Of a stretch of DNA of 9,476 bases, positions 6,519 to 9,476 are shown one piece after another. The stretch spans positions 1-9,476 of the forward strand of contig CAJCIF010000490.1 in the NCBI GenBank assembly GCA_903970355.1, given 5' to 3'. Both the position numbers and the translations under genes were made by a program. The notes beneath the pieces are model-generated. The model made no database searches. It worked only from the letters and a program-made list of their open reading frames with translations, and was not told the DNA's origin. Position 1 is the first letter of the stretch, and every line of letters begins with the position of its first letter. The DNA is from Actinomycetota bacterium. Its GTDB lineage: Bacteria > Cyanobacteriota > Vampirovibrionia > Obscuribacterales > Obscuribacteraceae.

Positions 6519-7040
6519 ATGCCCCTTCTGGACTTCTTACCAATGCCAACTTTAAGCAGTAACCTCGCAGCTGTTCTCATCGTTTCAGCGATATTTTTGA
6601 GCGCACCACTCAATGCACAAGCGAAAGGTGGGGGTGGCGGTCATGGTGGTGGTCATGGCGGCGGGGCACCTGGTGGCGCTCCTTCGAAATTCAATGCGGC
6701 TGCTGCTGAAAAAGAGACACATACGGCATCCGAAGAGCATAGACGCTACGGTGGCGGCGGACGAGGCGGACGCCGTTATCCATATCCATACAACGATCAA
6801 GATACAGCTAATCAGTCGTTTTCGAACTCCTTAGACACCTACAATCAGAGTCAAGATGCTCAACGAAAAGCTCTTCCCACAAGCGCTTTCGTACAGGAAT
6901 ATCACTGGCCGAAAACTTACACCAACACTCAACTATCTCAGAGCACACCCAACAATCATGACGGTGCCAGTGCTCCAACCCAGACTGCCAGTACTGCAAA
7001 CCAAAACACCGTCGATTTGGCTGTGAATATAGCTAAGTAA
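6519..7040 (+). CDS. Secreted Gly/His-rich small protein
   Basis: This 173-residue protein has a signal peptide ending at LNAQA (cleavage predicted after A35), so it should be exported. The mature N-terminus is a Gly/His-rich run, KGGGGGHGGGHGGGAPGG (36-53), which could bind metal ions or form a flexible surface coat. A second Gly/Arg patch, YGGGGRGGRRYPYPYN (about 77-92), follows. The remainder is hydrophilic and rich in Asn, Gln, Ser and Thr (about 95-170), probably disordered. No catalytic motif is visible. The ATG at 6519 is chosen from the upstream -10-like spacing; an in-frame ATG at 6543 would shorten the signal peptide to 27 residues, a more ordinary length, and also lacks a ribosome-binding site. 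It lies 56 bases after the kinase gene and could be co-transcribed. Function unknown. Confidence 0.7.
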   Translation: MPLLDFLPMPTLSSNLAAVLIVSAIFLSAPLNAQAKGGGGGHGGGHGGGAPGGAPSKFNAAAAEKETHTASEEHRRYGGGGRGGRRYPYPYNDQDTANQSFSNSLDTYNQSQDAQRKALPTSAFVQEYHWPKTYTNTQLSQSTPNNHDGASAPTQTASTANQNTVDLAVNIAK

Positions 7041-7341
7041 AGCAAATCGAAACAGCATTTAACCGACCACTTCTGAATACTTCTGCACTACCGCATCACG
7101 GGCTCGCTCGCTGATTCGGAAATCTTTACAACGATGTTCCGCAGCATCCGTTGAACGAGCACCTCTTTAAAACCTAGGCTTAGGTATTCCTTTCACAACT
7201 TTTTTTTCAAAGAGCAACAACGCCAACAACCACGTAAGGCGCCAGGTATTGGTTTCCACTCCGATAGGCAACTATCGAAGTGGATGCTGCTTTGAAGAGG
7301 CATTGTGTAAGGAAAATTTCTGCAGAAAAAGGAAGCTTCCT
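7041..7341. other. Intergenic region upstream of the repeat-protein pair
   Basis: This 301-base stretch shows no convincing gene. A small dyad, ACCTA-GGCT-TAGGT (7172-7185), is followed 14 bases later by eight Ts (7200-7207). That is a possible but non-canonical terminator for the Gly/His-rich gene, since the T-tract does not abut the stem. The reading frame of the downstream gene extends back to a TTG at 7249, but there is no ribosome-binding site there and a good one precedes 7342. A promoter for the downstream gene should lie here; I could not identify one with confidence. Confidence 0.4.
7328..7341 (+). promoter_or_regulatory. Ribosome-binding site inside a perfect palindrome
   Basis: AAAGGAAG (7328-7335) is a good Shine-Dalgarno sequence 6 bases before the ATG at 7342 and decides this start over the upstream in-frame TTG at 7249. 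Bases 7330-7341 form a perfect 12-base palindrome, AGGAAGCTTCCT, directly abutting the start codon. In RNA it could fold AGGA against TCCT over a 4-base loop and mask the ribosome-binding site; in DNA it could be an operator half-site pair. Confidence 0.55.
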
Positions 7342-8856
7342 ATGAACTTCACTACAGAAACACCTAATCCTCCTTCGATGTTGTCGTTCGAAGGGACTAT
7401 CCAACGGGGTTTTACAAAAATCGTTCACAGTGCCAGTTTTGCCGGATTACTTTCGGCAGAATCTGGCGTCCAGAGCCTTATAGAAGTTAGCCTGGACACT
7501 GCATTTCAGCAGCTGTTCGCTAAGGCATGGACAAAGCTCTCCAGCACCCGCTGGGGCCATTTCGCAAACCTGATTTCCGAGACTAAAGTCAGGTTCAAAA
7601 TCGCTTTGACCAGCGGCGAACTTCAATTTGCCGTCGAGGGCGGCCTATTGGAAGGCGTTACCTTAGGCGAACTTCCGCGCGCTTTGAAAACGATAACAGT
7701 GCGTTTTCCGAGAGAGATGGTTGCAGCTCTGCACCAGCATAACGCCGAACATGGCTTAAGCTGGGACAACAGCAGGAAGTGCTATGTGCAGCGGGGCAGT
7801 GAAGACGCCGCATATGATCCGATCGGGGCTATCCTCAACCAATTGGGTTTGCCTTTCCTGGCCGTCCGGCTCGAATATTTGGGCCAATTCGCCCCGGAAG
7901 AAGAAGTTCCGAAGGGTTCATACCGCTGCCGTCATTGCAGCGGTATTCACTCTATAGCCGAACAGGTCGAACGGCTGCAAATGCTCCGCGAAGAGATGGG
8001 CGGCCACCTGGTTACTCGAGACCGGGTTGCATCTTTCTTTCCACCGGAAGTTCTAAAGGCTCTGGAAGAATCAGATGCTCAGAACGCTCCGTGGGGCAAG
8101 TACCCGTGCCATGAGTGTCTCGGTTTCCATTCGCTTGGGGCAAACGAGTACTGGGACGTCGCTAACCGCGAAGTTCGACAAATCCCACGAGGAAAGTATC
8201 CAACGCCCGATGGTGGGCTCGCCGAGATTCCGGACGGTCAGTTCTGGAACCCAAATGCTCGTATCCTGGAGGAAATCCCACAAGGTACCTATGTCGAAGA
8301 CGGTGAAATCAAATATCTTCCGCATGGGACCGCCTATGACTACACTCGCAGTCTCCTTTACGCAACAACCCCGGGCCAGTTTTATGACCTGGAATTCGGT
8401 GCCGTTTCGGACATCCCGGAGGGCATGTTTGTCGATCAAGATGGTGACCTGGATGATCTTCCCGATGGCACCATCTTCGACTACAAGCTCAATGGCTTTA
8501 GGGCCAAAGAGCGGGGCAAGTATTGGGACGTCGAAGCTGAGGAGTTACGCGACATTCCCGAGGACCACTACCTGAATGCGGACGGCGCAGTTGTGCCGTT
8601 GCCGCCCGACACAACGTTCGACTATGACAAGGACCGTTTGGTTTCGACTCTGGCCGGACACTATTTCAACATCCAAACCTACCAAGTTGAGCCCATTCCC
8701 GAAGGCCAGTACGTGACGGCCACTGGCGAACTGGATACACTGCCTGACGGCCTATATCCGGACGCCGGCGGGAATCTTCAAGAAATTCCGACCGGTCAGC
8801 GTTGGAACACGGCAGCTGGTTCGCTTGAACCGGCTCCGGAAACCGCTGCTGAATGA
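7342..8856 (+). CDS. Unrecognised multi-repeat protein with twin C-x2-C-x3-H motifs
   Basis: This 504-residue protein has no signal peptide or membrane segment, so it is probably cytoplasmic or virion/particle-like. I do not recognise the family. Three regions are visible. Residues 1 to about 185 form an N-terminal domain related to the start of the next gene. Residues 190-265 carry two matching motifs, GSYRCRHCSGIHS (192-204) and GKYPCHECLGFHS (252-264), whose Cys and His positions (196/199/203 and 256/259/263) are exactly 60 apart and look like zinc ligands. Residues 268-500 are fifteen consecutive 14-16 residue repeats, mostly G-x-[YF]-[WFY]-[DN]-x5-[LV]-x2-[IL]-P-x, with a higher-order period near 47. 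The protein is acidic in this part. The gene is GC-richer than those to its left. A repeat scaffold that binds zinc and a partner is an inference; no enzymatic motif was found. Confidence 0.85.
   Translation: MNFTTETPNPPSMLSFEGTIQRGFTKIVHSASFAGLLSAESGVQSLIEVSLDTAFQQLFAKAWTKLSSTRWGHFANLISETKVRFKIALTSGELQFAVEGGLLEGVTLGELPRALKTITVRFPREMVAALHQHNAEHGLSWDNSRKCYVQRGSEDAAYDPIGAILNQLGLPFLAVRLEYLGQFAPEEEVPKGSYRCRHCSGIHSIAEQVERLQMLREEMGGHLVTRDRVASFFPPEVLKALEESDAQNAPWGKYPCHECLGFHSLGANEYWDVANREVRQIPRGKYPTPDGGLAEIPDGQFWNPNARILEEIPQGTYVEDGEIKYLPHGTAYDYTRSLLYATTPGQFYDLEFGAVSDIPEGMFVDQDGDLDDLPDGTIFDYKLNGFRAKERGKYWDVEAEELRDIPEDHYLNADGAVVPLPPDTTFDYDKDRLVSTLAGHYFNIQTYQVEPIPEGQYVTATGELDTLPDGLYPDAGGNLQEIPTGQRWNTAAGSLEPAPETAAE
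8143..8841 (+). repeat. Fifteen tandem protein-level repeats (14-16 residues each)
   Basis: Residues 268-500 of the preceding protein divide with no gaps into fifteen blocks of 16, 15, 16, 14, 16, 16, 15, 16, 16, 15, 16, 16, 15, 15 and 16 residues. Most start at Gly and end near [IL]-P-x. Three block types alternate: W/Y-D/N type (such as GKYWDVEAEELRDIPE), DG type (such as GMFVDQDGDLDDLPD) and FDY type (such as GTIFDYKLNGFRAKER). Blocks 3-5, 6-8 and 9-11 each follow that order, giving 46-47 residue super-units. The DNA copies have diverged, so the array is old or selected at protein level. The pattern suggests stacked short beta strands with turns, similar in spirit to MORN-type repeats but with a different signature. 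Confidence 0.8.
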
Positions 8857-8924
8857 TTATCCTGGTGTCGACTGCGTGGCAAAGGTGCCACCATCACCGA
8901 TACCGGGCCACTATAACCCACTAC

Positions 8925-8953
8925 CGGCGGACAGACTGAACCCCTGTCCGCCG
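8925..8953 (+). terminator. Hairpin between the tandem paralogs (terminator or attenuator)
   Basis: CGGCGGACAG (8925-8934) pairs perfectly with CTGTCCGCCG (8944-8953), a 10-bp stem with a 9-base loop. It is followed by TTCTGTTTTCC, a moderately T-rich tail. It lies 68 bases after the stop of the first gene and 44 bases before the start of the next. It could end transcription of the first gene or let only part of it through to the second. Confidence 0.65.
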
Positions 8954-8997
8954 TTCTGTTTTCCTGTTCGAAATTCAACTCAGAAAGAAGAACCTCT

Positions 8998-9476
8998 ATG
9001 CCAACTCAATTTTTCTCGCTAATGGAAGCGCTCCTTGCGAACGCCAGTTCCTACATCACCGTCGAGGCCAATATCCCGAATACCGGAATTGGTCTTAGAG
9101 AGTATCGGAGATTCGTGACTCGCTTCTCTGCGGAGAGCAGCGTGCCGCGGACTCTCGAGGTCTGTCTGAACAGGGCCCTTTCGTCTCTCGAGCGGAAGGT
9201 GTCCTTACAATATGGAGCAGTCGCAGGCCTCGTCGATTTCATTGTTCCAATCGACCTGACGATTGGATTGACGGTCGGCGACGTTGAGGTGTACGCCGAT
9301 TTGGGAGGCGGTGTCCCATTCTCAAGCCTTTCCACGGTACTTCCTCAAGCCGCAACCGATCTTGCGGGGGATATCGCCTCCATTATCCGCCAATCCGCAG
9401 CGGAGGAGGGATGCATTTGGGATGACCAAATTGGGGGTTATCGCCAAATGTCCGTCGGGGAAATACTCGCTTCACT
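8998..9476 (+). CDS. N-terminal part of a paralog of the upstream repeat protein (cut by window edge)
   Basis: The frame from ATG 8998 is open to the window edge (159 codons) with a weak AAAGAAG ribosome-binding site about 7 bases upstream. Its product resembles the N-terminal domain of the preceding gene. RFSAESSVPRTLEVCLNRA (42-60) aligns with LLSAESGVQSLIEVSLDTA (36-54). LTVGDVEV (91-98) aligns with LTSGELQF (89-96). CIWDDQIGGYRQ and LSWDNSRKCYVQ both fall at 139-150. Overall identity is low, but order and spacing are kept, so I infer an ancient tandem duplication. Whether it also carries Cys motifs and repeats lies beyond the window. There is no signal peptide. Function unknown. Confidence 0.75.
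   Translation, partial: MPTQFFSLMEALLANASSYITVEANIPNTGIGLREYRRFVTRFSAESSVPRTLEVCLNRALSSLERKVSLQYGAVAGLVDFIVPIDLTIGLTVGDVEVYADLGGGVPFSSLSTVLPQAATDLAGDIASIIRQSAAEEGCIWDDQIGGYRQMSVGEILAS

Noticed and set aside
7249..7341. N-terminal extension of the repeat protein to a TTG at 7249
   Set aside because: The extension has no ribosome-binding site, whereas AAAGGAAG lies at ideal spacing before ATG 7342; the extra 31 residues look like translated non-coding sequence.
8143..8841. CRISPR array or DNA-level tandem repeat
   Set aside because: The periodicity is at the protein level. The DNA copies differ too much, and there are no constant repeats with unique spacers.

Overview
The window looks like chromosomal DNA from a free-living bacterium of moderate GC content. 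Genes are spaced by 30-330 bases and face both ways; there are no rRNA or tRNA genes, no recognisable insertion sequence and no CRISPR array. The only taxonomic hint is indirect. The MutL nuclease-motif variant EQHIAHER and the secreted glycine-zipper and Gly/His-rich proteins remind me of cyanobacteria and their non-photosynthetic relatives (Vampirovibrionia/Melainabacteria, for example Obscuribacterales). That placement is a recollection-based guess, not a result.

Layout. At the left edge is the 3' end of an unidentified plus-strand gene (1-224). It converges on a membrane-anchored family-2 glycosyltransferase of the cellulose-synthase type (288-1592, minus), with a hairpin terminator between them. 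A 329-base divergent gap follows, then mutL (1922-3694, plus), which ends in a terminator that appears to work in both directions. On the far side of it lies a secreted glycine-zipper protein (3733-4455, minus), and upstream of that a DMT/EamA-type transporter (4600-5457, minus). The transporter diverges from a phosphotransferase-fold kinase (5488-6462, plus) across only 30 bases. A short secreted Gly/His-rich protein (6519-7040, plus) follows. After a 301-base non-coding stretch the composition becomes clearly GC-richer, and two tandem plus-strand genes appear (7342-8856, and 8998 to beyond the right edge).

The left three quarters hold ordinary housekeeping or envelope genes that do not form an obvious pathway. 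The unusual part is the right end. The 504-residue protein at 7342 has an N-terminal domain of unknown fold, two matching C-x2-C-x3-H motifs exactly 60 residues apart, and fifteen 14-16 residue repeats (consensus G-x-[YF]-...-[IL]-P-x) that fall into a roughly 47-residue higher-order period. The next gene starts with a domain visibly related to the N-terminal domain of the first, so this is a tandem paralogous pair and perhaps the edge of a larger cluster. I do not recognise the family and assign no function.

Expression signals form a second theme. Three plus-strand genes (mutL, the kinase, the Gly/His-rich protein) have no Shine-Dalgarno sequence but carry a -10-like hexamer 6-9 bases before the ATG, which predicts leaderless or nearly leaderless mRNAs. 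The minus-strand genes and the first right-end gene have clear Shine-Dalgarno sequences.
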